The notes beneath the pieces were generated by a model, which saw only the letters and a program-made list of their open reading frames with translations, did not search any database and was not told the DNA's origin. 64,000 nt of DNA from NCBI RefSeq assembly GCF_025370935.1, contig NC_133483.1, forward strand, positions 3,357,632-3,421,631, read 5' to 3'. Shown piece after piece: positions 1 through 10,309 of this stretch; position 1 is the stretch's first letter; each line of letters begins with the position of its first letter. Origin of the DNA: Choristoneura fumiferana (lineage: Eukaryota > Arthropoda > Insecta > Lepidoptera > Tortricidae). A program made the translations under genes and the position numbers.

Positions 1-124
1 ATATAATGGCAATACCTACAATCCACTAACAAAATTTTACTGTCCTCTGATGGACAGAGCCGTATAAAAAAAACTAACTTCAGTTTTTAACTTGTTGTGG
101 AAAATTCTAAAATCAAATTAAAAC

Positions 125-313
125 GTACAGGTCAATTCACAAGAGCTGGCACGAATGGATTGAGTGAATGAAAGTATCTGTATTTGAATACAGTTCACAT
201 AAATAGGAATATGTCATGCATCTGTCATTTTCCTGCAAAAATGTCTAAGTGACATTGACATTACTTTCGTTCAATCCGTTCCAGCCAGTTCTTGTGAATC
301 GACCTACCTGTAC
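125..313. mobile_element. MITE with about 44-bp inverted ends
   Basis: The left end (GTACAGGTCAATTCACAAGA...) returns as its reverse complement at about 270-313, ending in ACCTGTAC, with small indels in the arms. The roughly 100-bp centre is AT-rich and has no coding capacity. This is the form of a short non-autonomous DNA transposon; I do not recognise the superfamily. Confidence 0.7.
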
Positions 314-404
314 TTATTTCAAAAGCATAAAAAAATCTAAAGTATATTCTTAGTAGCCATCTTTTTATTTCTGTAGATTTTTTTTCGATACTCTGTACAT
401 TGAT

Positions 405-727
405 GTAAATAAAAATTTATGCTTTTCACAATTTTTCTTTTATCTGTGCTTTTAGAGGTTGCTTCGTGCAAAATTTCAAGATTCTGAGTTCACGCGAAGT
501 ACCCCGTAGGTTTTGATTCCCTTGCGAATGTCAAAAATTTGCAGCATAAACGGCTGTATCTTTTGATTGCGTTGCCTTAGAAGTTTGATTTTTTCACAGC
601 TCCGAGGGACAGTAGACTTGAGTATTTGGTATATATTTCAGCTTGATACCTTCACGCGTTCCTGAGACAAAGGGTCTTGACAGACAGGCAGACAGACAGA
701 TCCTATAAGGGTTCCGTTTTTTCCTTT
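405..727 (-). repeat. interspersed repeat, copy 1 (partner at 52186-52604)
   Basis: This segment is closely similar, in reverse orientation, to 52186-52604. Shared landmarks are the 'tttcacagctccgagggacag' block, the 'ttctgagttcacg' block and a (CAGA)n stretch followed by 'aagggttccgtttt'. The family is non-coding; frames across it do not resemble any protein. Strand is set relative to the other copy only. Confidence 0.75.
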
Positions 728-1144
728 TGAGGAAAACAGGGAGATATAAAATCGAGTTTTCCGTCATCTCCCTACCGTGGCAAAATCAAAGGGATGTGTT
801 AGAAAAACCTGGAAGTGATTTGGTGAGGGTCAGTGAACCCCGAGGCGATGATGCGAGAGTAACGCATCCCTTCCGAGTGTTTCCTCACAGGAAGCGGCGG
901 GCTCGGTTCCACCGGAAAACGGCAATGGCGTTATATTATTGTTGGATATTTGGGATATTCTTGGACGCTTTGAGGAATCTGGAAGTTCGATAATATTGCT
1001 TAGAAATGTAATGTTTTTTTTTACATTGAGGTCATCTGACAGAACAAAGAGAAGAACGCCACTTTTAATGATCGGATCAACATAAAAAATCAGGGCCATA
1101 AATACATAAATGTGTAAATTCATAGCGTCAAATACATGCATAGG

Positions 1145-1314
1145 TACCATCAGCCAAATATGTGGTCTACCACCCTAAAGTTGATAATCGTTTGCATATC
1201 ATAAAACAATAATGCCAATAGACGTGTCAACTTGAAAGTTCGACTTTACGAAATATTCATTTGATTGGAATTTGTTTAAAAATTGGTAGATAGACCACAT
1301 TCGGGTGATGGTAC
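1145..1314. mobile_element. MITE with GTACCATCA inverted ends
   Basis: GTACCATCAGCCAAATATGT at the left is answered by an imperfect reverse complement ending in TGATGGTAC at the right, about 32 bp per arm with 3-4 mismatches. The interior is about 105 bp of AT-rich DNA. No TSD is clear. Confidence 0.7.
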
Positions 1315-1889
1315 ATCGAATTATTGTAAGTGGCATAAACATGCATATTATGGTTACATTTGAACAAGCTGAAAACTTATGAACGACTAGTAACTATAGT
1401 AATTAAATGGGTTAAATTTATGACCCCGCGTTTGATCCCCGCCCTAGCATTTATTTTCAGTTTATTTTTCAGTTAGCTTACTACCTACCATACCAACAAA
1501 TTCAATGGAAGCTTCTAACAATGAACCGACCTAGCACCACGCCCTCGCATTTCACTTTAAATCAAATTCACATAAATCTGCGCTCTTCCGATATTCCAGT
1601 AGTCAAGAGCTAACATTAACCTCATGCATGGTAATATTATTAACATTACCATTCCGTCGTAGTAATATGTATTTGTCTTTCATACCGCACAGCTGCGCCT
1701 CCGAGGCGGAACTAGGGAAGTCAATTCCGGGTATTGGAATCCCGAAATACCGAGATATACGATTTGATAGCTTAACGTTGAAATTTAAGTAAAAGACTTT
1801 AAGAGTCGGGCTCACTCAGTAAGAGTCAGTACATTTTTCTTGTAACCGTTGTAACCGCAAACAGTAAATGTAGTATATTCCCATTACAT
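1315..1889. other. unassigned
   Basis: AT-rich single-copy-looking DNA. The longest frame (about 70 codons, minus strand) has no recognisable motif. No repeat shared with the rest of the window was seen. Confidence 0.4.
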
Positions 1890-2112
1890 GCTCCTCTCAG
1901 AATGAGAAGGCTTGCGTCCACGCGGGCCCAGTGCGGATTGGGAACTTCACTTGGGAATTGCTAGGTTGTGCAGGTTCCCTCACGATGTTTTCCTTCACCG
2001 TATTAGCTCGTGGTAAATTTCAAATGAGAAATCGCACATGAATTTCGAAAAAACTCAGAGCTTTGAACCCACGATCCTCTGCTTGAGAGGCCATAGGTCA
2101 AACCACTAGGCT
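1890..2112 (-). mobile_element. degraded ATG-tailed tRNA SINE
   Basis: Reads as the reverse complement of the SINE at 3257-3567: the 'cgcgggcccagtgcggattg' block, the 'cacgatgttttccttcaccg' block, and the antisense B box (ttgaacccacgatcc) followed by antisense A-box sequence. The distal (ATG)n tail end is truncated and substitutions are frequent, so this is an old copy. Confidence 0.75.
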
Positions 2113-2164
2113 TGGGTTTATGTTGGCGGGCATAAAATGCTGGGGTAAAAGTTATAGTCGGGCG

Positions 2165-2385
2165 AATTTGCATAATTCACAGGTTGTGCAGGTTCAGCAA
2201 TCTGAATTTGAATTTTCTGGATAATCTAGTATTCTACCGTAATTAGCTCGTAATAACCGGGATCGAACCCGGTTCAAATGAGAAATAACGATTTGCATAA
2301 TTTACACCGAATGAAATACATATAGATAACTATTGATTCTTACCCACGATCCTCTGCTGTGAGAGGCCTGATCCAAACCCGTCAT
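2165..2385 (-). mobile_element. highly degraded second SINE copy
   Basis: Pieces of the same SINE are recognisable in the same order ('aggttgtgcaggtt', 'attagctcgt', 'cccacgatcctctgct', 'gagaggc'), separated by AT-rich insertions. It may be a partial duplicate of the copy just upstream. Confidence 0.4.
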
Positions 2386-2494
2386 CAAACCTGACGACTT
2401 CAGTGCCACTTTCTTTAATAAAATTAAGCTTAAACCAAAATCGCGACGATCTCTTCAGCCTTAGCATAGAAGATGATAGTAAGATATATTATGA

Positions 2495-2780
2495 GTTAAT
2501 TAGGATTTCATTACCAGAATCGGTTTGCGTAGTAATGAAAATATTAGTAATCCACAGAGTTATAGGACACGTAGAATACAGATTAATGTGATAAATTCAG
2601 CAATCCATAGCAATTGCAGTTCCATAGGCCACCACGGCTTTCATAAATTTTATTAAAGAAAATACGACTCTTTCCTTATAAAATAAGTAAGCATAAAAGC
2701 ATAGAAGTTAATTAGGATTTCATTACCTCGGTTTATGTATGAAAATACAGTTCCAAAAGTTATAGGACACGTGAATACAG
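2495..2780 (+). repeat. direct duplication of about 80 bp
   Basis: 2495-2581 and 2707-2780 share 'gttaattaggatttcatta', 'aaaata' and 'ttataggacacgt...gaataca' in order with small deletions. The intervening 125 bp are unrelated. Looks like a local duplication with no coding content. Confidence 0.6.
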
Positions 2781-3256
2781 AAAGTATTTTTTTACGTATG
2801 CAAATGCAAACTTCCATACATTCAGTTCTTACCCTACTTATACGATCTGGTTCTTTGCTCCTAGACAGTTTTCGCTACAAAGCGGAAAAATGCTGCTACT
2901 GGTAGGTGCTGGTACTGGTAAGAGCGTAGCGTTTAGCAATAAGGTGGCGGCGAATTTGAAGTGTTTCATAATCTCTGGATAATCGCTTAGTATTCTGCGC
3001 TGATATTTAATGTGACTATGGCTATTATCCCGCGAATTCCGGGATCGAACCGCAGCGGAATTTCAAACCCTAGGCGGAGCTAAAACTCAATCGTCTCCGA
3101 ACTTGGACGTGCCCGACATTTGCATACATTTACCTACCATTAGAATGTTTTACAATAAAATTGTGCATAGGTACGAGTACGTAACAGGTACGTATGATTT
3201 TATAATTGGGTTCACCCATTTCTGTCCTACCTACCTCAGGCAATACGGGGGTGTAA
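2781..3256. other. unassigned
   Basis: No gene or clear repeat. 'ctcaggcaatacgg' near 3237 resembles the outer end of the palindromic element at 3575-3698, so the following SINE may have landed in or beside a relic of it. Confidence 0.35.
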
Positions 3257-3567
3257 GCCGTGGTGGCCTAGTGGTTTGACCTATCGCCTCTCAAACAGAG
3301 GGTCGTGGGTTCAAACCCCGGCTCGCACCTCTGAGTTTTTCGAAATTCATGTGCGGAATTACATTTGAAATTTACCACGAGCTTTGCGGTGAAGGAAAAC
3401 ATCGTAAGGAAACCTGCACAAACCTGCGAAGCAATTCAATGGTGCGTGTGAAGTTCCCAATCCGCACTGGGCCCGCGTGGGAACTATGGCCCAAGCCCTC
3501 TTGCTCTGAGAGGCCTGTGCCCAGCAGTGGGACGTATATAGGCTGGGATGATGATGATGATGATGAT
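3257..3567 (+). mobile_element. tRNA-derived SINE with (ATG)n tail
   Basis: The 5' head carries RNA polymerase III-type boxes: an A box in TGGCCTAGTGG and a B box in GGTTCAAACCC. A shared body follows (aaattcatgtgcggaattac..., gcccagcagtgggacgtata) and the copy ends in a (GAT)n run at 3547-3567. At least five further copies in this window share head, body and tail. The tail explains the poly-Asp and poly-His runs in translated frames. Confidence 0.88.
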
Positions 3568-3574
3568 TTCTGTC

Positions 3575-3698
3575 CAGAGGCCGTATTGCCTTACGTTTCT
3601 GGTGCTCGCGATTGCAAGTAAATGACAGTTTTCGCAAACAAAATCTGTCATTTGATTGCGATCGCGAGTGTCACAAACGTTAGGCAATACAGCCTCTG
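3575..3698. mobile_element. palindromic MITE related to the 50-kb satellite
   Basis: CAGAGGCCGTATTGCCTTAC through about 3626 is mirrored by 3645-3698, ending TTAGGCAATACAGCCTCTG. The arms contain the same core as the 56-bp satellite monomer at 50082-50977 (gtttct..gctcgcga..gcaa.ta..tgacag). It appears to be a plausible monomeric ancestor or relative of that array. Confidence 0.8.
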
Positions 3699-5233
3699 GT
3701 TAACTTGAATTGAGTAGGTAACCTTAATTAAATATTCTTAGAATAGTATTGGTATTTAGTATTTTCCCTCTGGTAGTTTCCTCCGCCACTCTTCCTTATC
3801 TTGACATACTATACTAGTATCTTACATTTGAGTAAATAAAAAACATTCTTGCATATTCCCTATTCGTACGAAGCTGTGAGTTCGATCAGTACCTACGTTA
3901 ATTGACCCGTATTTGAGATGCAACGGGGGCTAGTGCTGTCGCGGAAACCGCTTAAGCCGGGGGGTAGTACAGCCCCTATAAGTCAGGGTAAGCCGGTCAT
4001 CACTTACAACTGTCTGCTGTGGCGGAGAAACATGTTGACGCTCTGTTACTTTTATCTCTTAGTGATTTGATGTGTTATAGGAAAACAAATTGTAAACATT
4101 GCAATTTTTGCCGGACCACTTTGAACATTAATTTACCATGAGACCTGCTCATAGTGGAGTAAAATTGATAACTCACGTTTTTAGAGTAGCTAGTTTCGGA
4201 CTAAAAAATAAAAAAATATACAAATTCTGAAATCCACATTATGTATAAAATTTTCTGCGCGGGCAAAGTTGTCTTAAATATTTCTTATTTAATGCCCCAG
4301 TCACAAATGAGGTCCGTTTTGTTATAACCACTTTAGCCCAATAAAAGGCCGTCCCTATCCAAATATAATTTATCTTGTTTTCCTCGCAACCTTGCGTTCC
4401 ACTGGTTTGATTGAGTCGTCTTAATATTCAGACAATCTACCGAAACCATCGACTCATAGGAGAGCGAATCATAGATATACAGTAAAGATAGAAACCACAG
4501 CGACATTGCTTACTGAAAATAAAACGTTGAAGGCCAGGTTCTCTAAAATAAATAAACACTGAAAAAAAAAAGTTGTTAAAGTGAGTAGGTACGTACCTAG
4601 TATTTTGCTATTCTCTCTACTACATAAGTATTAGGTGCACTTTTGATTCACTTTGGACGTGGTTGTGGTCATCAATTGAGTATTGCTTGAAGAGTTCGAT
4701 GGGTAGACAGTGTGGTGATTTTCCCCTGCTTTCTACATCCTACATCCTATTTTAAAACCCAGCACGGCACGGTGACGGCACCAACCATTAAACCATTCAT
4801 ATTTCGTATGTAATAGGTACATCTTTACGGTATTTGCCAAAGGTCTGCTGTTTGACCGTTTCATTCATTTTACGCCATGAATTTCATTCAATATCCACGT
4901 CAATGTCTTTTTTATTGAAAACCTTGCCGCGTTCCATCACAACCACACGTCAACAATAAATAAATTTTGAGACGTCAAAATACGACTTATGTTATGTTGA
5001 CTCTATCTCTGGCTATGTCTGTGGAGCTAATCATAAACCGATATCATCAGTATTTATTGATGCAATATTTCTTCGATTGGAAGAATGGAAAACTAAAGTA
5101 ATGTAAGCTCTAATACATTTATTGTACGCTTGCCCCATTCATAAGTTGAAATAAGACGATATTATTTACGTTGTAGATCGATAAGCCATTTCCCTGTACT
5201 TTTCATCGCCAATATTATTAAACTTTATTAAAA
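3699..5233. other. unassigned, 1.5 kb
   Basis: No ORF over 60 codons and no repeat shared within the window. Composition is mixed, with a short GC-richer patch near 3910-4030. I see no exon signature or RNA gene. Confidence 0.4.
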
Positions 5234-5812
5234 AAAACGGCCAAGAGCGTGTCGGACATGCCCGCAATACGGTTCCGTAGCCATTACGAAAAATTAAGTA
5301 AGTAATATGTTTCAGAGGACTTCGTATTTTCTACGGAATCTTCCATATAGGTATATTTTATACCTTAGGCTGCTATTTACTCTTTAACTACTAATAATTC
5401 TTAAGCAAACTTAACCGTTATAGTTTTTCTTGATAGTTTGATAAACTTACCACCATCCTGAATTTTTTCAAATTTTTCCACCCACCGGTTTAAAGTTGAA
5501 TATTTCGCAAATATATCACTGAATCGAAAAATCGTCTTAGCAAACCCCTAATGGTTTTTAAAGACCTATCCAACGATACCCCACACTATAGGGATGGATG
5601 AAAAAAAATCACCCGTACTTTACGTCTCTATTTATTTTTATTTTTTTATTGTACCAATTTGTTGGCATAGTTTACATATATATCCGTGCAAAATTACAGC
5701 TTTCTAGCATTGATAGTCCCTGAGCAAAGCCGCGGACGGATGGACAGACAGACAGACATGGCGAAACTATAAGGGTTCCGTTTTTGCCATTTCGGTTTTG
5801 GATCCCTAAAAA
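5234..5812 (+). repeat. interspersed 'ggccaagagcg' repeat, copy 1
   Basis: Starts with a poly-A then 'cggccaagagcgtgtcggac' and 'ggttccgtagccattacg', and ends in (GACA)n followed by 'aagggttccgttttt'. Same order as 17271-17838 and, inverted, 31128-32008. No coding capacity. I know this as a very common lepidopteran interspersed sequence; its mechanism is not evident here. Confidence 0.8.
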
Positions 5813-5843
5813 TTAGACGTCCAGACTGACTGACCGGTGGTAG

Positions 5844-5921
5844 ATTTTTTTTTGACATTCATAAGTGTTATGGCCTAAATTGAATAAAGATATTTTGACT
5901 TTGACTTTGACTTTGACTTAC
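5844..5921 (+). mobile_element. LINE 3' end with (TTTGAC)n tail
   Basis: 'gacattcataagtg', 'cctaaattgaataaagatat' and 'ttttgactttgactttgact' match the tails at 62609-62688 and, inverted, at 7772 and 58600. Only the terminal ~80 bp are present, typical of a 5'-truncated LINE insertion. Confidence 0.75.
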
Positions 5922-6929
5922 TCATACATTATAGTGATAAACGAATTCAAGTATGTAATAAATAATAATATAAGTATAAATAGTACCTAATAATGTTTAT
6001 CCGCGTCGTATATCCGTCCATTATATTGAGTTTGTTGTGACGTTCTGACAATATTATTGTTATTCGTCTCATATGCTCGCTCCATCGCACAAACATAAGC
6101 AAAATATTCATAGACACGGTTTGTGGTGAAGTAACATACACAAGAAATCCATTAAGACCCGAACTACTTGGAGCTTATTAATGGTAACTCCTCAGTTTAT
6201 TTGTTTAGGTTTTGGTCTATGGAACTTATAGATAATTATAATTTCAATGTTTGATAGGTACATACGAGTTAGTGCTTGCTGTTACATACCTAAATCCTAA
6301 ATTGAATAATATATTATTGCCTAGGCCTTGAAGTAGGTAACTGTTGGCTCAGTAGTAGTTTTGGTTGAGGAGTACTTCTCTAGATAAAACACCTAAAGCT
6401 ATTCGACCACAGATAAAAGACGATCATACTTTTTTTTTATTAGGTGTGTAAAGTCCTGTGCCTTCATTTTCTATTGATGTGTTTGGGTACATTTATATAA
6501 TAAAAAAACTAGACAACGACGGAATTCGTATGCACTCGATACCCTATTTTAACCTAGCTAGTTTGTTCATGTCATTTCATAAAAACTGCTTTACCTACCT
6601 GTTATAATCTATGGAAGAGCGGAGTTTCCCTATACAGGCATTGTTTGCTACTTCACAAAAGGAAGATAAGAAATGATCGTATCTACTGTTTTTTCTTTTC
6701 TGAAAAATTTACCTTCGATAAAATCCTGAAATTTTTATTCCAAGCTTAATAAAAAATTAAAATATCTGCAAATTTTGCTCTCCTAAGAATCTTTAGCTTC
6801 TCGCTTAACATTTTTCAGTATTGGAAAACGCTGTTCCGATAAGGAATTTTTACAGGTCAATGAGTACACTGTCTTATTAAAAATTTCCTAAACGTTTTCT
6901 AAACTAATGTTGGAGCTACAGCATTACCT
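5922..6929. other. unassigned, 1 kb
   Basis: AT-rich DNA. The one frame of about 64 codons (minus strand near 5950-6140) has no recognisable domain and is rich in Tyr/Ile as expected from AT-rich noise. Confidence 0.4.
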
Positions 6930-6940
6930 ACAGTTTTAAT

Positions 6941-7381
6941 TATGATTGGTTTTTTGGAGTCTTTTTGTATTTTTTTATTTCAACTCTAAATTTGTTACGT
7001 TTACGGGTATCCCGTGAAACCATAAAAAAGACAAAAAACACCAAAAAACCACCAAAAAAACCACCCAAAAAACCAATCATAATTTGATTGCTTAGTAGCG
7101 ACATCTCTTGTCTGGGTGAGCGGTTGGTTCCGAAAGAGTGTGACGTCTCTCGATGAGAGCGGAACATAGATGTTGCTAGTGCTGCTGCATAAGTAGCGTA
7201 GTAGAAATAAGCAACCTGAGATATGAATGCATAGGAAAAAATCGTGTCTAGATTCCTGTCCAGCGGTGGTGTAGGGGTTATAGCACGCAGCACGGATTGC
7301 TGAGGACCTGGGTTCGATTCCCAGCGCTGGTCTCTTTTTCTGGTTTTTCTGTGCATCCATGTCTCAGTTTGTATTTTCGAT
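6941..7381 (-). mobile_element. tRNA-containing retroelement, copy 1
   Basis: Flanked by an 11-bp direct repeat 'acagttttaat' (6930-6940 and 7382-7392). Contains a tRNA-like module at about 7258-7330 (+): CCAGCG...CGCTGG acceptor pairing, a CTGGG/CCCAG T-stem and B box GGTTCGATTCC. The A-rich end, read on the minus strand, is at 6941, so strand is given as minus; the tRNA module is then antisense. Relative to copy 2 it has about 80 extra bases near 7020-7105, including a reverse complement of its own terminal 'gattggttttttgg'. Frames here (157 and 119 codons, minus) are fortuitous. Confidence 0.82.
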
Positions 7382-7392
7382 ACAGTTTTAAT

Positions 7393-7771
7393 ATTTAATA
7401 TGTTCTTCCCCAAATGAATAAATATTGTTTAAGACAAATGTCCCAATGATCGACATGGTACGACCCAATAGATGACATCCCGCTGTCACTTCTATTGCTA
7501 ATGGCATAAAGTAAAGATGACAACTACCGGTACAAGGAGTGTTATCGTCGATGATACTGCAATGCCGCGTAACGAACAATGTAACCTACAAAAGTAGCAA
7601 ATTTGACATTTCGTGGCTGGTGTATAAAAAAAAATTAGTCATAACATAACATTTCTTTATTTTTAATTTTGCCGCGAGTCGCTCTGTCTGTAAAGCAGTG
7701 GTGTTGTGTGCTGCTCTGTGGCCACAGAGTACATTGAATATATAGGAATCTGTGGTTGAGCAGGGCATCAA
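7393..7771. other. unassigned
   Basis: No gene. Two 63-codon minus frames have no recognisable motif. Confidence 0.4.
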
Positions 7772-8055
7772 AGTCAAGTCAAAGTCAAAATATCTTTATT
7801 CAATTTAGGCTTTATGAAAAAAAAAATTCCCACTTCGGAAAACCTCTGCTGAGAAGAATCCGCAAGAAACTCAACGAGTCAGATGATATGTAGTATTTAA
7901 CACAACTTTATTTTTAACACAGTAGGTTCGCTATTTGAAGGGATCGCTAATGCGGATCGCCAAATATCCCTGTCCATGGCCATAATGTCACAATAGATCT
8001 GAATACATTGGAATTTTATTATAGTATGCAATTTCTGGTTTTAGCCAGTTGAGGA
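7772..8055 (-). mobile_element. LINE 3' UTR, minus strand
   Basis: Begins with 'caagtcaaagtcaaaatatc' (antisense LINE tail) and continues with 'agaaactcaacgag', 'aacacaactttatttttaac' and 'gggatcgctaatgcggatcg', all shared in order with 58600-58955. This is non-coding 3' UTR; no pol coding is left. Confidence 0.75.
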
Positions 8056-8245
8056 ACTTTAAGCAGTAGCCTTTGGCTCGACGTTAGTGGGAAAATCGTT
8101 CTTCCTAACATACATGATCAAAAACATAAGCATACCTGTCAATCGGTCGGTAAAGCAAACTGCTCCGCTGGTGTAAAACAGTAGTGCTATATGGTCTCCT
8201 GAAAAAAATGACTCTAGTCAGATACATGGCCAAAAAAAACCAACA

Positions 8246-8650
8246 GCCTTAGGCACTTGTCCCACCGCCGACGATGAGCGGGAAGCGAGTAGAGCGAGTC
8301 TACTTACTCGAGTACAATGGGCGAACAGCGAGAAGCGAGTGTACTTTTGTCGCTCGGCTGTAAGCGAGTGTTCGAGTGCGACGGGCCACGAGCGGGGCGG
8401 CCGCCAAACTAACATCGCTGAGCGAGTATCGCTGAGCTAGTTTTATAGCTCAGCGAGTTTTATAGCTCTTACGACAAAAGATGTAAGAGCGGGTACTCGC
8501 CGGCAGTGGGAACAGCCAGCGATCAACTATTTATATATGTATATATGTGTCACACAGGATCTTCTATCTTTTGTTAATTTCTTGAATCTTGAGTGAGAAA
8601 ATAGTCGATAGCCAATCGTTACCTCGCCGGCGGTGAGACAACTGCCTTAA
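8246..8650. mobile_element. TIR element with clustered GCGAG motifs
   Basis: Left end 'aggcacttgtcccaccgccg' and right end 'cgccggcggtgagacaactgcctt' are imperfect inverted repeats. A second internal right-end-like sequence lies at 8494-8520 (ctcgccggcagtgggaacag). The left half holds many 'agcgag'/'gcgagt' words between 8275 and 8460, as in subterminal transposase-binding repeats of some DNA transposons. No ORF for a transposase. Superfamily not assigned. Confidence 0.6.
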
Positions 8651-8728
8651 AAGCTGAAAAGGAAAACACAAGTCAACGTTAAAGTTCAACATTCGGTACC
8701 AATTACTGGAAACTTTGTAGTGGCACCG

Positions 8729-8730
<2 letters not shown>

Positions 8731-8759
<29 letters not shown>
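8731..8759 (+). repeat. (AAC)n microsatellite
   Basis: About ten perfect AAC units directly after 'ggcaccgac'. Confidence 0.95.
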
Positions 8760-8849
8760 GAGCTCTAATTATACTACGAGTACTAGACTTGTTATCTTTT
8801 TTTAGTTTTCAATATTAATAAATTAAGCCAGTCGGGTTTTTGATTCTTA

Positions 8850-8991
8850 GGGGCTGTTTCACCATCCATTGATTAGTCTTAACTGACGGTTAAATGTGAT
8901 GCCATCTCCGTCTATTCGAACAAAACAAATAGAGACGGCATCACATTTAACCGTCAGTTAACACTAATCACTAATCAATGGAAACAGCCCC
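8850..8991. mobile_element. palindromic MITE, PIF/Harbinger-like
   Basis: GGGGCTGTTTCACCATCCAT at the left matches the reverse complement at the right (ATTGATTAG...CCCC), with nearly perfect arms of about 60 bp. TTA flanks both ends (8847-8849, 8992-8994). A 3-bp TWA duplication with G-rich ends is the usual sign of PIF/Harbinger derivatives; the superfamily is inferred from that alone. A degenerate copy lies at 27137. Confidence 0.82.
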
Positions 8992-9282
8992 TTAATCTCA
9001 TAAGAACACACTGAGCCACGTCATGAAAAGCAAATTTTATAATACCCACTGACCTTCCAAAGTTCACGAGTTCCAGTGAATCTTGTGACATTTCCCTAAT
9101 CCCACCTCCAGGTCGGCCTCTAAAGTGCATTTGTAAAAGGCCTTTTGTGTCTATTTACTCCAAATGCCGACCTTTGACTTTCAATTGAAATGAATTCTTG
9201 ACTTTTCTTACAACCTGCTTATGAATAACACGTGGACACAAATAAACCTTCTATAACCCACTACCACTAATACTTATAAGCC

Positions 9283-9508
9283 TACTAGCTTTTGCCCGCG
9301 GCTCCGCCCGCGTGGATTTCGGTTATCGCGCGCTATTCCCTCGGGAACTATGCATTTTTCCGGGATAAAAAGTAGCCTATGTCACTCTCTGGCCCATAAA
9401 CTATCTCTATGCCAAAAATCACGTCGATCCGTGACTCCGTTTCGACGTGAAAGACGGAAAAACATACAAACAAACACACACACTTTCGCATTTATAATAT
9501 TAGTATAT
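9283..9508 (+). repeat. interspersed repeat, 'gcccgcggctccgcccgcg' family
   Basis: The order 'agcttttgcccgcggctccg', 'tttttccgggataaaaagta', 'cacacacactttcgc', 'atttataatattagta' is a layout I know from many Lepidoptera. Related 3' ends occur inverted at 58158-58290 and 62929-63040. No coding content. Confidence 0.65.
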
Positions 9509-9520
9509 AGTATATATATG

Positions 9521-9717
9521 GAAAATGGATGGATGGATAGAGGTGTCCCACAGCTGGGCAAAGGTTTCCCCCCATGTCCTCCACTCGAGCCGGTCTTGGG
9601 CGATCTCTGAAAAGCTGCAAAGAAAGGCGTCCAGGTCATCCCGCCATCGACGCCTAGGCCTGCAACGCCGCCGAAGTCCGTTTTGTGGTATCCAGTTCCA
9701 GTAGGGAATCCCCCTAT
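9521..9717 (-). pseudogene. LINE reverse-transcriptase C-terminal fragment
   Basis: The minus-strand translation contains a RGRPRRRW-like run followed by RDDLDAF and, further on, DRLEWRTWGE and AQLWD. This is a pattern I know from the C-terminal end of LINE ORF2 proteins. Only about 65 codons remain. It is interrupted upstream (in its own orientation) by the MITE at 9725-9885. No start codon or RT catalytic core is present, so it is a dead fragment. Confidence 0.7.
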
Positions 9718-9724
9718 GTTTCAG

Positions 9725-9885
9725 GGGTGACACTGTTTACCGGCACGGATAGTACCGACATGGAAATACCAACCCGATATTTCGTGTACACGCCTATACA
9801 AACTGGTGTCAAACTGACATGAGTTTCTAAGGGCGTGTCACAAAATATCATGTCGGTATTGTACGTCCGGTAAATAGTGTCACCC
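9725..9885. mobile_element. MITE with 7-bp TSD inside LINE remnant
   Basis: Ends GGGTGACACTGTTTACCGG and CCGGTAAATAGTGTCACCC are inverted repeats with one mismatch. The 7-bp word 'gtttcag' flanks both sides (9718-9724 and 9886-9892). Longer internal pairing ('taccgacatg'/'catgtcggta') continues the arms. Confidence 0.8.
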
Positions 9886-9978
9886 GTTTCAGGCAAAAAT
9901 TACTAATATTAATTTTGAATACAATAGTACATTACTGCAGAGGCCGGCAACCCCACTCTCCGGCCCAGGCTTGTATAG

Positions 9979-10309
9979 TGCTTTTCTCAAACATGACTTA
10001 AATTAAAATAAAAAAACAAGAAATCAAGCTGGCGGGACCCTAGTCTGGTCGCCCTGTTGTGTGGGTGCGGGCGCGGCAGCTGCAGGTGGTGGTGCTGGGC
10101 GTGGGCCGCGTGCGTGTCGCAGGGCGCGCGTTGAAACAAAAGACGGTCGCATTGCCGGCCAGCGGCCTGCAAGGTTGTATGAAATCTCTTTGCAGGCCGC
10201 TAGAGTGACCGCGCGCAGGCTACCGAGTCACAGCACCTGCAGCGCGATACTTCTTGGCCTATTATTTGTAACACAACGTCAATATTTCATGTCATGTTTG
10301 AGAAAAGTT
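9979..10309. mobile_element. TIR element with GC-rich core
   Basis: 'cttttctcaaacatgac' at 9979 is matched by 'gtcatgtttgagaaaag' ending at 10309. The centre (10046-10255) is very GC-rich and includes a small hairpin 'ggcctgcaa'/'ttgcaggcc'. A 94-codon plus frame runs through it, but its N-terminus is a Gly/Ala-rich composition artefact, so I do not call it a gene. Confidence 0.6.

Noticed and set aside
3349..3637. Poly-Asp and poly-His proteins
   Set aside because: Encoded by the (ATG)n tail of the SINE in different frames.
7001..7413. 157- and 119-codon minus frames, repeated at 11407-11713
   Set aside because: They recur only because the retroelement recurs, run through the tRNA-like module and A-rich blocks, and use two frames of the same DNA.
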